A DNA stretch of 64,000 bases from contig CM032126.1 in assembly GCA_018894105.1 (NCBI GenBank), forward strand, positions 8,211,001 to 8,275,000, given 5' to 3'. Positions 12,973 through 25,442 of the stretch are shown here, one piece after another. The notes beneath the pieces were generated by a model. That model was not told the DNA's origin, made no database searches, and was given only the letters and a program-made list of their open reading frames with translations. Position 1 is the first letter of the stretch. Each line of letters starts with the position of its first letter. The translations under genes were made by a program, and so were the position numbers. The stretch is from Jacaranda mimosifolia (Eukaryota > Streptophyta > Magnoliopsida > Lamiales > Bignoniaceae).

Positions 12973-13878
12973 ATATTGATTTTTCTTTGTTTTTTTTAGG
13001 GGGGGTTGTTTTAGTTGCTTTTGCATGTAGGTTTTGGTTCGTTTGTTCTCAGATTCATTAAGAATAATTTGTTTTTTGTGTTTGATGAGGTGGTATATTT
13101 TCATTTTTATAGCATTCTTAATGATAGAGTTTATTAATGTATTTGTTCCTCTAAACTTTTTTTTATCTTTTGCTCTCAATCTATAAATTTGAGTTAATTT
13201 TGTTATATTACATTGTAAGATTCTCTTTCTCTCTATCTCTCTCTACGTGTATGTTTATATGTATGCATATGAATTTAATGATATTATTGACTATTTTTTT
13301 CATATTAATTCTTCCTTGTTGTAGGTGACAACTTCTGGAGATTATGTTGTGGACACTTTTAAGGAAAAAAATGAAACAAATTTAAGATTAAGGTGACATT
13401 TTAGACTTTTTTTGCATTTTCCTTCTCTTTCTATTTTTCCTAAAAAATTGTCTTCAAAAATATTAGCTAGGTTTTTTGTTTTTAATAAGCTTCATTATCA
13501 AATTTAGAGAATAAAAGAGAAAGGGAAGAAAGGAGAAAGAAGAGGCAACAAATTCTGCCAAAATAACTAATTTATAGGTACTTTATTATCAAACTCTTTT
13601 AATATATCTCTTATATTTGCAATAACTGATTCATTTTTGTTTTTCAATCTTATATTTATAATCATTTCTTTTCTACAAGTTTACAGTAACCAATTATTCT
13701 TGGTGTGTCCAAGTATCTTTTCTACCTAGAGAGTTTATAGTTTATACCTCATTGAATCGTTTAAAACAATTTCTATGTAGGGCGTTGCTTATCTAACTAT
13801 CAATTATGCCAATTAATGCTCTTAGACCAATTGTTTATATTGTACTCTTGTGTTTAACATGTTTTTTTATATACAGCA

Positions 13879-15905
13879 ATGCCAAAGGCTAAACGTTTTA
13901 AAAATTCACACACTGTACTTGTTCCACCAGTGATTCAATCAAATGATTACATATCAGAAGCATCAGAACAACTTGATATAAGATCAACTCCTCAACAATC
14001 ACCTCGAACGTAGGCTCAACCACATGATCCATTGCCACCATCAGCTCGGCCAAATTATCCCCCACCATCAGCTCCACCACAAACACCAGTACATCCCTTG
14101 TGTTCAGATAAAAACACAAATGAAACTCTTGAATCCACTCCACCCATACTCAACCTGAGATACCAACTTCAAATTCATCAGAGTACAATCATACTGCACA
14201 CGAGTCAAAGCCATTTTGGACTGTACAAACAATAGGTATATCTATTTTTTATTTTCTCAGTAAAGCGACTCCTTGTGTCAATACATTTACTTGTAACATT
14301 CAATTTTCATTATGGTAATTCTTATTTATATTATCATTGTAGTTTCACAGGGAACTACTAAGACCACCAAGATGAAAGTAAGAGATGTCTTCCACTTACT
14401 AATTGGAGTGCAAATTGTGGTCCAATTTGATGATCTGAATGTTCCATATAGAGAGGAGCAGGGCATTCTTGCAGGATTTTGTGGAAATTTGGCTGCTGAT
14501 TCTTCCATGTTCCCAATCAACTTTAAGAAGTGGACAGATATGCCGAAGTCTTACCTTGACCATTGTTGGGATAATGCAATTAAGGTATAACAATTGTATT
14601 AATAATAGTTATTTTACTGAATATTGATAATTTAGTATATGGATGGAAGAAGTCAGGAAAATGGGTAAATTATTTTTTTGAAGCCTCGATTTTATTTCAA
14701 AACAAGTGAGAGCATTGCTAGACGATATTTTCTACAATCTATTGAAAAGAAGTAGGTTGGAAGTAGACTTAGGATTTGGAATGAGTTTTATGATCCTACA
14801 AAAAGTAGAGATGAGTTGATAAGCAATGTTCCAGAGGGTATTGGACGAGATCAATGGGCGAGTTATGTTGATTATCATTTAAAATCGGAGACACAGGTAA
14901 AATTGCAAAGACTTAGTGTTATGTGATTTTGATTAGTAATATATATTTAATATTACAATGGTAATATTTATAGGCACTTTGTAAGAACAATGCTGAGAAT
15001 AGAAAAAAACAAATTATGTCTCACACTGGAAGATCAAAATCTAATGCAAGAAAAAGGCATGAGATGGTAGTTATAATAATAATAATAATTATTTTTTAGT
15101 TTTTTAAAAATTACATGGATATGGATAAGTTTATTTATTATGTTGCATTTGAATACTTTAGGAAATTGAATATGGACATCCCATGGGTTGTAATCATCTA
15201 TTCCTTGCAACTCATAAGCATCGAGATGGATCGTGGGTGAATGACACAACAAAAGAACAAGGAGTGAGTTTTATTTATATAATTTATTCAGTTTCTATTA
15301 CCAGCTCACATCATAGAAGATAGTAATCAAATGAAAAGCATCTTATAGCTATTTTATGCTTGTAGGAGCAACTTGAGAAAGAAATGAGTGATGATCCTGC
15401 TGCCAATTATGTTATTTCCTCTAATGATGCTATTGCCAAGGCCTTAGAAAGGGAGCACTTGGGCGAGTTCAACGTATGGGCTTATGAGTGACATTCACAT
15501 CTTCCTTTACGGATACAAGTTTGAAAATGCGTGGTTGGAGTGGCTTTTCATCAAATGGTGAAACTAGTAATTCCCAAAATCAGGATAGATTGGTTCAATT
15601 GGAGTCCCAGTTGAAAAACACTATAAATGCATTCAAAACTTACATTTTGATTAAAGAAAGAATGATTCCTGATGAGCTCGCTTCTATTTTTAATCCACCT
15701 CCACAGGTATTTGTTTACATTTTTGTTCATATTTTGGCATGGCTAGTTATAGCTTGAAGCGTGATGTTTTTATCTTTTGAAATACTTATTTTTCTCCCCA
15801 CAGGCACAAGCACATGATGCAGGTAGTCAACATGAATCTCTTACTTCTCCAGTAGGAAGATCTTCAAGTGTAAGCAATCAAGATCACAATGAAGCTCCTC
15901 ACTAG
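13879..15905 (+). pseudogene. CACTA-1 second gene, plant transposase of the Ptta/En/Spm family
   Basis: The ATG at 13879 lies just after a TATACAG acceptor. Exon 1 is Lys-rich, then Pro-rich (PPSARPNYPPPSAPP), with an in-frame TAG near 14011 and a frame change near 14150 before a GT donor at about 14236. Exon 2 (about 14344-14585) reads KVRDVFHLLIG, then QGILAGFCGNLA and a K-WTDMPKSYLD block. Later exons give NARKRHEM (about 15045), YGHPMGCNHLFLATHKHRDG-W (about 15170-15240) and AIAKALEREHLGE (about 15430-15470). A Gln- and Ser-rich tail ends at TAG 15905. In this family the protein is thought to bind subterminal repeats and assist the main transposase. It is spliced, with at least six exons, and broken by several stops. 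Confidence 0.75.
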
Positions 15906-16149
15906 CTACTTATTTGTTGTGTTTACTTACATATGAAACTAAGTTGAACATTTTAGTACTTGTGGATTATGATGTTGATGTTGATATTTTGAGAATGATG
16001 ATGTTTTTGAGGATGTTGATGTTTTTAAAACTTGATTTTAATAGATTGATTTTAGAATCAATTGATTGTGTTGAATTTTGAGAATCAAGATCTATTGGCA
16101 GGTATATGAAATGGCATATATTGATATTGAAAATTAACCAAAATAAAAA

Positions 16150-16514
16150 AATTAGTGGGGGTTGTAAACGCCCACTAAAATTAACTCATTTTTTGATCCA
16201 ATATCACACTTCAATAATAGCGGGGATTTAAAACCCTATTAAAATTATATGAAATAATATTTTTGAATAACAGTGCTAGTTTGAAACCCCCACTAATATT
16301 ATATGAAATAATTCTTTTTCCTAATAGTGGGAGTTTCGCCACTGCTGCTAATAAAAAAAAAACTCCCGTAGAATAACTCAAATTATTAGCGGAGGTCGTA
16401 ACGGCGGTTGCTAAAAAACCCACTCTAGAAATTAGTAGGACATGTAACTTCGAGGTTTCTTGAAGTTAAAAAACCCTGCTACATTTAATTTTGCCGCTAT
16501 TTTTTTTTGTAGTG
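16150..16514 (-). repeat. CACTA-1 right subterminal and terminal repeats
   Basis: Six or more copies of the motif seen at the left end occur here in both orientations (TTAGTGGGGGTTG at about 16153, GAAACCCCCACTAAT at about 16290, and degenerate forms to 16435). They lead into the right TIR ending TTGTAGTG. The inverted arrangement relative to the left end is typical of CACTA elements. Confidence 0.8.
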
Positions 16515-16902
16515 ATTGTGGTAAAAAAAAAGCTATTGTAATATAATACTTTATATTTAGTGATATTTAACTATGAAATAATAAATAAAAATAATGTTGG
16601 TGGCATTTGATTAATAAATGACAAATAAAATGGTGACACTTGGTTGAGAATGCCAACAAAAATATATTCCAAAGGCGTTTAACTAGTATCATTAATTTTT
16701 TTAAAGAAAATATTACTCATATTTTACATAGTATCATTACAAAAATACCATAAAGTATTTAATTGTACTAACTTAATGATATTTTAATATTTATTGACAC
16801 ATTAAAGTAATATAGTGATGTTTTTAAAAGTTGTCACTATAATATAATACTCAACCACACTAACTTAATGACATTTTATTATTAGTGATACATTAATATA
16901 AT
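16515..16902 (+). mobile_element. Middle fragment of the outer CACTA-like element, between CACTA-1 and CACTA-2
   Basis: This strip separates CACTA-1 from CACTA-2 and is not ordinary host DNA. Its segment GGCATTTGATTAATAAATGAC, followed by AAATAAAATGGTGACAC and TGCCAAC, aligns closely with 17022-17080 inside CACTA-2's left subterminal region. A unit of the form ATAGTGATRTT, then TATAATATAATACT, occurs at about 16520-16550 and 16815-16850 and again at 28490-28530, right of CACTA-2. The strip is best read as the left subterminal region of a related older element that was split twice. Confidence 0.65.
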
Positions 16903-17470
16903 CACTACAACAGAAGTGTTACTTAGTGATATTTAGGTAGTGGCATTTTTATATTTTAATGTCATAAAAAATAATATAATGACAATTGTACAAAATGCCA
17001 CAATAATATAACATATAGTGGCATTTCATTAATAAAAAACAAATAAAATTATGACACCTGATTGAAGATGTCAACATACATATAATTTAAAGATATATTA
17101 GGTAGTGCCACTATTTTCTTGAGAAAGAATGCCACTTATATTTACTTTAAGTGTCACTTAAAAAGTTTCCGTGAAGTATTAGTAGCATTAACTTAATACT
17201 GGCATTTATATCCCAGTGACATAGAAAAATAGTATAGTGATAGTTTTATACAATAATATTTAATGGCATTTCTAACCTAGTGAGATAGAAAAACTAAATA
17301 GTGATAAGTTTATACAATAATATTTACTGGCATTTAATTAATAAATGACACATAAAATAGTGATATTTAAATAAACATGTGAACATAAATATATTTTAGA
17401 GGCACTTAGCCAATGTCATTAATTGCTTATTTAATGAGTGCCACTAATTTTTTTTAAAAATGCCACTCAT
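16903..17470 (+). repeat. CACTA-2 left subterminal repeat block
   Basis: Many short direct and inverted copies of (A/T)GTGGCATTT, TGCCACT, AGTGACAT and AGTGATA alternate with AT-rich spacers. A longer unit of roughly 120-150 bp (TTTATACAATAATATTTA, then TGGCATTT) is itself repeated at about 17240-17270 and 17305-17335. Confidence 0.8.
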
Positions 17471-18182
17471 AGTTACAATGTTAATTTGAAAAATAAATGA
17501 AATATAATTACATTAATAAATATATAATCATAAATTAATAAAATATTATTAGAAACTTACAAAGTAACATATAACTAGAATGTTGAGTTTTTTTAGCAAG
17601 GCCCGCATAACCCCTTTTACTGTTTTAAAATTATAACCATCCATTTAATCTTTTTAGTTTTATTGAATAGGTGTGGATATGACCAACATAAAAGTTATAT
17701 AATTTTTTCTTTTAATTCAGTCTGCATAGACTAAATTCGTGACTCTAACTAATTATAAATTATATTTATTATCATTTGTGTATTAACCAAATAAATCATA
17801 TTTTTGAAAAGTACCAAAATTAAACATATTTGTCTTTTTTTTCCTCTTCACATGTACATTATAACTTTTCTCTTTCTATTTTCCGTAGAGATCTCCAATT
17901 ATATTATTTCTTCCATCTTCATTTTTAGTATCTTTGAATGTTAAATGTATTATTGTATAAAATAATTCAAAGTAAAAAAGTTAAATAATTAAGAAAATAT
18001 ATTTTCTCATACAAATAATAAATGTTTAATTCTATTTTTTTAAGAGAACATTACAAATAGTCAATAGAATCCAATTATCAAATCAAGAAGATTATCCGTA
18101 CAACAAGTCAATAAAATCTAATTATCAAATCAATTAAATGGAAGTACAAACTACACAATCAGATACACACATAAGATGCACA

Positions 18183-18262
18183 AAGGAACCCATTCGAGTT
18201 CGAACGCAAGACCTGCCACATGGTAGGGGAGACTGATGCTACTGGGCTATAAGCCACTAGAC
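18183..18262 (-). repeat. Possible tRNA-derived SINE head
   Basis: On the minus strand the block contains TAGCCCAGTAG, resembling a pol III A box, and about 44 bases later GTTCGAACTC, resembling a B box (GGTTCGANNCC). The spacing and the surrounding tRNA-like text suit a SINE head or decayed tRNA-like repeat inside CACTA-2. I do not see a full cloverleaf, a clear SINE tail or a TSD. Confidence 0.3.
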
Positions 18263-19214
18263 ATTTAAAATTTATTAAAAAATTTAATATTTGTCACATT
18301 CACTAGTTGAACATTTAAGATTTCTAAAAGCCAATTATTTGTTTTACTCTCTTTCACCATTTAATCTAAAGAAATTTTAATAATTTATTTAAATAATTTA
18401 GATAAATTTTAGTTAGATTAAATATAATGGTAAAAAAAATGTAAATTGAAAAGGGTAAAGCCAAAAAGCAATATAGAAAAAAGCAGCACTATCACCATCT
18501 CTCACCACACATTTCGTCCCAAACCGACAGCATATTCACGTTTTGTTCTCGCAAAGCCAATTCAAATCTTTGCATAATTTTTTCATGCAGTCGAGTTCAA
18601 TTCCATGAATTAAGTCGGTAACTCTGTTTCACAACTATTTTCTATTTATAATATCCGAAGTTGTCTTTCTATGCTTTTCTTTTCTCTTAGTTCTTAACTA
18701 AACCTTTTTTTTCCCTTTTTCTTTTCGGGGATTATTGAAGTTTGATTATAAAAGATTACAATCACTAGAATATGGAATAAGTGTTTCCAAATCTACAGAA
18801 AAATTTTCAATTATATTAGGTGCTTAAATTGAAATATAATCCCGATATAGAAAATTTTCTAATTAGGTGCTTGAATTGAAATATAATCCTGATATAGTTT
18901 GAAATCAATAACTCTAATTTTAGCCTAATCCAAAATTTTCATATCTTCGTTTTTCGGATAATAAATTAAAATTTTTATAAGTGCTAAATTTTTTAGAATT
19001 TATAGGAATTATTTGGAATTTTCATTAAATTTGGTTCTATTTTTATGAAATTGATTAATAAATATCTTTCATAAATAAACCCCGATGTTCATTTCTTAGC
19101 TCAAATTTACATTCAAATTTTTTGGATTGGATTGATTTGCAGGTTGTCTTATGAACTAGTATCAGATTGAGTTTTAAAACCAATAAAACTTTGATATAGC
19201 TAAAGGAACAAGTA

Positions 19215-22200
19215 ATGGATAGATCTTGGATGAAACAATCAAGGGCACGCGATGCCCATGATGTTGGAGTGAAGAAGTTTCTTGACTTTGCAGTTGAAAA
19301 TGCAAGTAAGGAAAAAATTGTTTGTCCTTGCAAAAAGTGTAGATTGCTATTTCCAATACCCCAAGAAGTTACATACAATCATTTGATAGTATTTAGGTTT
19401 CTAGATAACTATACTATTTGGGTTTTCCATGGAGAAGTCAAATCCTCTTGTAGACCTAGCAATAAGGTTCCAGCTCCTATCAATTTAAATATGGATATTG
19501 GCATAGATAATTTATTACATAAAGCATTTACTTTTCCAAGTTCACAATGTCAAGATTAGAATGATATTCCTGTAGAATCAGATGACAAGCCGCATGGAGA
19601 AGCTGAAACATTTTATAGCTTTGTTGAGGATGCAAAAAAGGATCTTTATCCTAGTTGTAAGAATTTTACAAAGCTTTCATTCATTATTTGACTATTCCAG
19701 ATCAAATGTCTTAGTAGATGGAACAATAATTCTTTTAGTTTGTTGCTTGATTTGCTGAAGGCTGTTCTTCCTAAAGGGGAAACATTACCGAAGTCATTTA
19801 ATGAAATAAAAAAGATAACTAAAAAATTGGGCCTTGGTTATGAAAGGATACATGCATGCCAAAATAATTGCATGTTGTATTGAAAAGAGTACCAAGATAA
19901 GACAGAGTGTCCTAAATGTCATACATTTGGATACATGAGGCTAAAACATGATTCAAGTAGTGAAGATTCTTCACATGTTGCAAATTCGAAGATTCCGGCC
20001 AAGGTTTTGTGATATTTTCCCTTGATACCTCGTTACAAAGAATATTTATGTCTTCTAAAACTACTTTATTTATGAAATGGCATAATGAGGAGCGCATAAA
20101 AGATGGTTATATGAGGCATCCTGCAGATTCTCCAGCTTAGATGAACTTTGACCATAAGAATCCAATATTCTCAATGGATCCTCATAATGTTAGAGTCGGT
20201 TTAACGTGTGACAGGATGAAACCTTTCATAACCATGAGTACTGCATACAGTATATGGCCTGTTGTTTTGATGGTATATAACTTGCCTCCTTCGTGTGCAT
20301 GGATCCTGATAACTTAATTTTGTCTATGATTATACCTTGACCTGGATCACCAGGTAATAATATTGATGTGTACATACAACCTTTGATAGAAGAATTGAAA
20401 ACATTATGGGACTATAGGGTTCAGCATTTGATATTTCAACCAAAAATTAATTTTTAGATATTTGCATCATTACTCTAGACAATTAGTGATCTTCCTGCAC
20501 TTGCATGTATATATATTGTCATAAAGCAACATGTACTGCATGGCTTAAACACGGATGAAAATTTTGTTATGGGCCACCGATGGTTTTTGGACAAAAGACA
20601 TGCTTTTTGAGATGAGAAGAATTCATTTAATGGTGAAAAGAGAAAGGATCAGCACCAATACCCTTAGATGGCTCTATGATATTGGAAATGCTAGAAGGCT
20701 TTCAAGTTGAATTTGGTAAAACCAGTGTCAATCCAAGATTGCCTTACAATTGGAAAAAGAGAAGCATATTCTTTGAGTTGCCATATTGGAAGGAAAACCT
20801 AGTTCGTCATAATCTTGATGTTTTATGTATTGAAAAGAATGTATGCGAAAGCATAATTGAAACATTGTTGAATTTTGACGGGAAAACAAAGGATGGGTTA
20901 AATGCGCATTTGGACTTAGAATGCATAGGTTTGAAGCCTAAACTTCATCTAGGAAATTGCCTAAATAACAAAATAGTGTTGCCTCCTGCATGCTTGTCAT
21001 TGAAGAGAGAAGAGAAAACAATTTTTTTGCAAGTTTTTTAAAAATATCAAAGTATCTGATGGTTATGCTGCAAATATATTTAAGTGTGTCAACATTAAAG
21101 ATAAGAAAATATATAGTCTAAAAAGTCGTGATTGTCATATCTTAATGCAACAACTACCTCCTTTGGTTGTGAGAGATATTTTGAGCCCCCATGTCCACTC
21201 TTGTTTGATTGAGCTGACCAATTTGTTCAGGGAGATTTATTACAAAATAAAGAAGCCACAGGATTTTGTACGTTTAGAACATGAGATTTCCATCACTCTA
21301 TGTAAATTAGAGCAGATGTTTCCTCCCAACATTTTTTTATATTGTTGTGCACCTACTAGTTCATTTGCCACGAGAAGCAAGGCTTGCAGGTCTTGTACAA
21401 TATCGGCATATGTATCCAATTGAAAGGTATGTTGTAAGTCTATCTATTGAATCAAAGTGGTAGGATGATTAATTTATTTAACAGCACTCTTATCTATATT
21501 TTTGCTTCTTCAAACTACATAACAATAAGTATCTTCTCAAATTAAAGTATGTGAGGAGTAGAAGTCATCTAGAAGGTTGCATTGCTGAAGCATATTTGGT
21601 GGATGAATGTCTAACATTTTGCTATTGTTACATGGACGGTGTAGAGATACGGCTAAATCGAGTTTCTCACAACAACGATGATGGTGGTGTTATAGAGAAT
21701 GTCTTGCCGATTTTTTCGATACCTGGCCGACCATTAGGAAAAGGACAAATAAAAACTTTGGATAAAACTACAAGGTACAAGGATTAAAGCATATAGATAT
21801 GTTCTATTGAATTGTCAAGTTGTTGAGCCTTACAAAGAGTAAGCAGAATGATTTGCATTTGTTATGTTTTTTGTAATTTCTCGAATATCAGTATTAACAT
21901 ACTTTATTTTTAGAGAATATTTGAAGCTTATTTATGAATGATATCCCAATTTAAGTGATTGGGACTGAGACATCATCCACAACGAACAATTTCCAGCATG
22001 CTTTAAAAATCATGTATGTTTTTCAAGCCTAACTCATTGATATGATTTATATATACATAATATTGAAAAACACGCATTTGTTATGACTAAAATTAGGTTA
22101 ACATAAAATGTTCACAAGATAATCAATTCTTTGAAGAGCTAAAAATTTTGGCTCAACATCCTCAAAATGTTATCACATGCTACAAAAGGTTTATTGTGAA

Positions 22201-22445
22201 CAAATTTAGATTTCACACAAAAGGAGATTGAAGCTAGAAGGAAGACTCAGAATAATGGAATTATTGTCTATGTAGAAACTCGAAGTTTTTCTAACAAGAG
22301 AGATAATAGTCCTATAATTGGTGGTATTACATATGTTGGAGTCTTGACCAAAATTCTTGAGTTGGATTATTTGTTTGGCAAGAGAGTTTTCTTGTTTAAG
22401 CGTGAATGGCTATCACGAAGAGGACATAGAAGAGATAACGACTAG
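19215..22445 (+). pseudogene. CACTA-2 TNP2-type transposase gene, decayed
   Basis: The ATG at 19215 starts MDRSWMKQSRA, a canonical TNP2-associated domain start, followed by GVKKFLDFAVENAS, CPCKKCRLLF and WVFHGE (to about 19440). Core blocks appear in order: the NNCMLY block at 19863, a YFPLIPRYK-type block at about 20010, VGLTCDRMKPF at about 20195 (the Asp aligns with the conserved DGF position), YSIWPVVLMVYNLPPS at about 20250, and RHNLDVLCIEKNVCESI at about 20800. A DUF4218-like region runs from about 21050 to 21420 (SRDCHILMQQLPP and HEISITLCKLEQMFPPNIF). It is followed by SHLEGCIAEAYLVDECLTFC (21560) and a DUF4216-like tail (GGITYVGVLTKILELDYLFG-V-LFKREW) to a stop near 22445. Stops at about 19560, 19690, 20010, 20140 and 20310, with frame changes between blocks, show it is inactive. 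The second gene follows downstream in the same orientation. Confidence 0.85.
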
Positions 22446-23805
22446 GTGCGTGTTAACTTCAACTACTTGATAGGTGACAACGATCCTTTTATTTTGGCAT
22501 CTCAATAAAAGCAATTGATGATCCTTTAATGCATCCACTATCTTAGTGAGCAAACCTAACATCGACCCGAAGTCTTCCGTTTCCTCTTCCTGCTTTTCTT
22601 TTGTTAATTTTGTTTATAATTAGAAAATCTAAACAATTTGATCTTTAATTTTGTGCAACAGTGCAAATTACGTGCCAACATTCTATCAGATGTTTTCTAA
22701 AGCATATTAGTATAAATCAATTAATAAGTATCAGATCTCTCTTTCCTTAAACTCAATCATCAAGTATGGTAATATGAAGAATTCTCCAAACATTGAAAAA
22801 TATTTGAGGGAGATCACTCAAATTATTAGAGTGATAAAAAAATTCAAGAAAATTATTGTATTTTTGTTTCATCCTCAAACTTATAGTGCATCAACTATTT
22901 CCTAAAGGTATGTGCATTGTATTTCATAGTTACGTTATTAGTTTTTATTTTTTAATTTATTCTTTCCTCCAATCTGCTTCAACAAGCTTCAACTATGGTT
23001 GATTTCAACAAAATTTCAAAGTAAAAAACTTACGTCCCGCCTCCTAATTTGTGATGTTGAGTGTTTGAATTTCATTATTGTCTAGCCGCCTAATTCTTTT
23101 ATTTTCTTAAAGTTGAAAACTAAATATATTTACACAAATGTCCCTACTTAGAAAAGGCACATTTCTTTTGAATTATTTTGATGAATAATTCTCCATTAAA
23201 TTCGATAAGAATCTTACTTTGTCAAATTGCAAAATGGCGAAAGAGTCAAATTTTACTGAATTTTGATGATATAATACCATGACATATGTAATGGACTATT
23301 TGATTATACATGTTAATTTCTTTGTATTATTCATATTTTATAGATTTAAATGGATCCCTACATGGAATTTCGTTTGAATGAGAATGCAAGATCTGAATCA
23401 GAAATAGAAATGGATGTTGATCGTGTTATGAATACATGTACATGTACTTTATATTTTAGATTAGTTTTAATATTATACTTTTTTGTTTTATGAATAGTAA
23501 ACTATTTTTATCTTTGGATTTATTATTTTATGAGTAGGAAATCATTTTGTAGTGGATATTTTGATGGATGGAAAGAATTGACAATGAAATAATTATTTTA
23601 TGGATGTTAATTGTGAATACTTTGTTGAAAGAAACAAATTAGTTAATAAAATGGTTTGTTTTACATATGATACTATAAACTATTTGAGCAAGTTATGTTT
23701 GAGGGTTCAAATTTTGTAGTGGGCATTCTAAAATCATGTGTAGTGTTAGAAGGATAGGGGTTTGAAAGTGGGTGCGTGTATACATTAATCAAATCTAACA
23801 ATAAA

Positions 23806-24016
23806 GAATGGATCATTAGGAGAATATAATTTCTCATGTATAACTCAGTTTGAAATTTGCTTTATTTGAAATTAACTAACAATGGATGATCTCTCAAATT
23901 TTCTTTATATCCAACAATATGAATGGATCATTAGGAGAATATAATCATTTGAAATTTGCTTTATAATCTCTCAAATTGTAGCTTCTAGCAACATGTGAAG
24001 AATGGATCATTAGGCA
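23806..24016 (+). repeat. Short direct repeats in the second gene of CACTA-2
   Basis: The phrase GAATGGATCATTAGG occurs at 23806, 23921 and 24000. The first two copies continue identically with AGAATATAAT and are followed by related GAAATTTGCTTTAT text, so the basic unit is about 80-115 bp. The repeats lie in a likely intron or leader between the candidate ATG and the hAT-like insertion. Confidence 0.7.
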
Positions 24017-24480
24017 AGTTTTACTAATTAACTACCATTAAACTTTCTCTTTTGTATAATTATAGTTAATTTCAATGTTATACTACTGCTACTTGTTAAT
24101 TTCAAGTATAGCTACTGTTAATTTCAGTGAGAACAATATACTACTGCTACTACTAGTGTTTCAATGTTATAACTTCAACGTTAGTTCTTGAGAAAACAAT
24201 ATAATCCAACTCTTAAGTATAACTCTTAAGACAAATTATAATCACTTTTTGCTTTGTTTGAAATTTCAGACAGCAACAGTTTTTTCTTGCTATTACTTTC
24301 TCCCCTCTAGTCTCTTCTTGGAGAGTAAGAAATATGTTTATGTGGAATCTCTCTATAAACAATTATAATATAATACCATCATCCTTTATAAATGTCATGT
24401 ATTTTGATACTAAGTGTTTTCAGATGCAGGAGGTGTTAAAAAAATGTAGAGGTTTTACTCAATGCCACAGTATCTGGGGT

Positions 24481-25442
24481 TAGGGGTGGCAATTTTCGAC
24501 ACGACACGATCACATTATACGAATCGAAATGATATTATTGGGTTTAGGTTGGAGGTTATTGGGTTGGGTCGATATTGGGTCAACTCAATAAGCAACACGA
24601 AAATTATAGATAAGTTCGGGTTGGATTTTGGGTTACCAGATAAACACGATAATTTTATTGGGTAACCCGCCAACCCAATGTGACCCAACCTAAACTAAAT
24701 TTTTTAAGAAAGAAAAAAAATATATATGTACGCACATCTTGTATGAATTAATACTTTGTTGGAATAAGAAAATAATAGAAGAAGAAAATAATAATAAAAA
24801 GATATGACTGAAATTAAAAGTTAGAATATGCTATGCTTTTTGCACTATTAGTTAATAACTTGATGTTAGTTTTGAACAATTTAACTCTAAATTGGTTTGT
24901 AATGAACTAAAAATTATTATTTACTACTTAGATATTTGACAACTCAATGTTGTTAGGGTAATTATTAGTGATTTGATGGGAGAAATTGTATTTCTTTATT
25001 AGAATTCGATTTCATTGTTGTTAAAATTGAGTTGACTTGAAATTTTGGTTTAGCATTAAAATTTCTATATTGTTGATGTTGACAGAAAATTGCATGAAAT
25101 ATAATTATCAAATTGTTCCATAATATAATAAGGCTGACTTCTTTCTAAAATTTGGAATAAGTCAATTGGGGCCCCCCCCCCCCCCCCCCCAAAATTTTGT
25201 TTCATTTTATTCTTTTATTAAAATTTTAGTTGAATATATAATGTTATAAGTTTTTTAAATGAATTGTTAATAAAAAATAATCACAAGTTAAAATGGGTTG
25301 GGTTCAAGTTGACACGAAAATTTTTAGGTTGTGTTTGGTTGAGGATTATTGGATTGAGTACTTTTCGAGTTGGGTTCGGTTGAGCAAAATTTTATAATAT
25401 TCCCACCTCAACCCAACACGAAACAACCCATACACACCCCTT
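24481..25442 (+). mobile_element. hAT-like non-autonomous element, copy 1
   Basis: The element begins TAGGGGTGGCAATTTTCGAC and ends ACACACCCCTT. It is flanked by the 8-bp direct repeat TCTGGGGT (24473-24480 and 25443-25450). The TIR and TSD length fit the hAT superfamily. GGGTTGGGT and ACACGA motifs cluster near both ends in inverted orientation. It has no coding capacity of note. A 17-base C run at 25174-25190 is absent from copy 2, which has a TTTTTTTCCCC tract at the same place. It splits the second gene of CACTA-2 and so arrived after that element. Confidence 0.85.

Larger units (their letters stand above)
6609..16514 (+). mobile_element. CACTA (En/Spm) transposon, element CACTA-1
   Basis: The element starts CACTATAAAAAATAAAC at 6609 and ends with the reverse complement of CACTACAAAAAAAAATAGC at 16514. 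It is flanked by the 3-bp direct repeat ATT (6606-6608 and 16515-16517), the TSD length typical of CACTA elements. Inverted subterminal repeats built on ATTAGTGGGGGTT occur just inside both ends. Inside, in order, are an antisense solo LTR, a probable leader exon, a TNP2-type transposase gene (9301-12972) and a second Ptta/En/Spm-family gene (13879-15905), both on the plus strand. The length of about 9.9 kb is normal for an autonomous element, but both genes carry stops and frameshifts, so it is probably immobile unless helped in trans. Confidence 0.92.
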
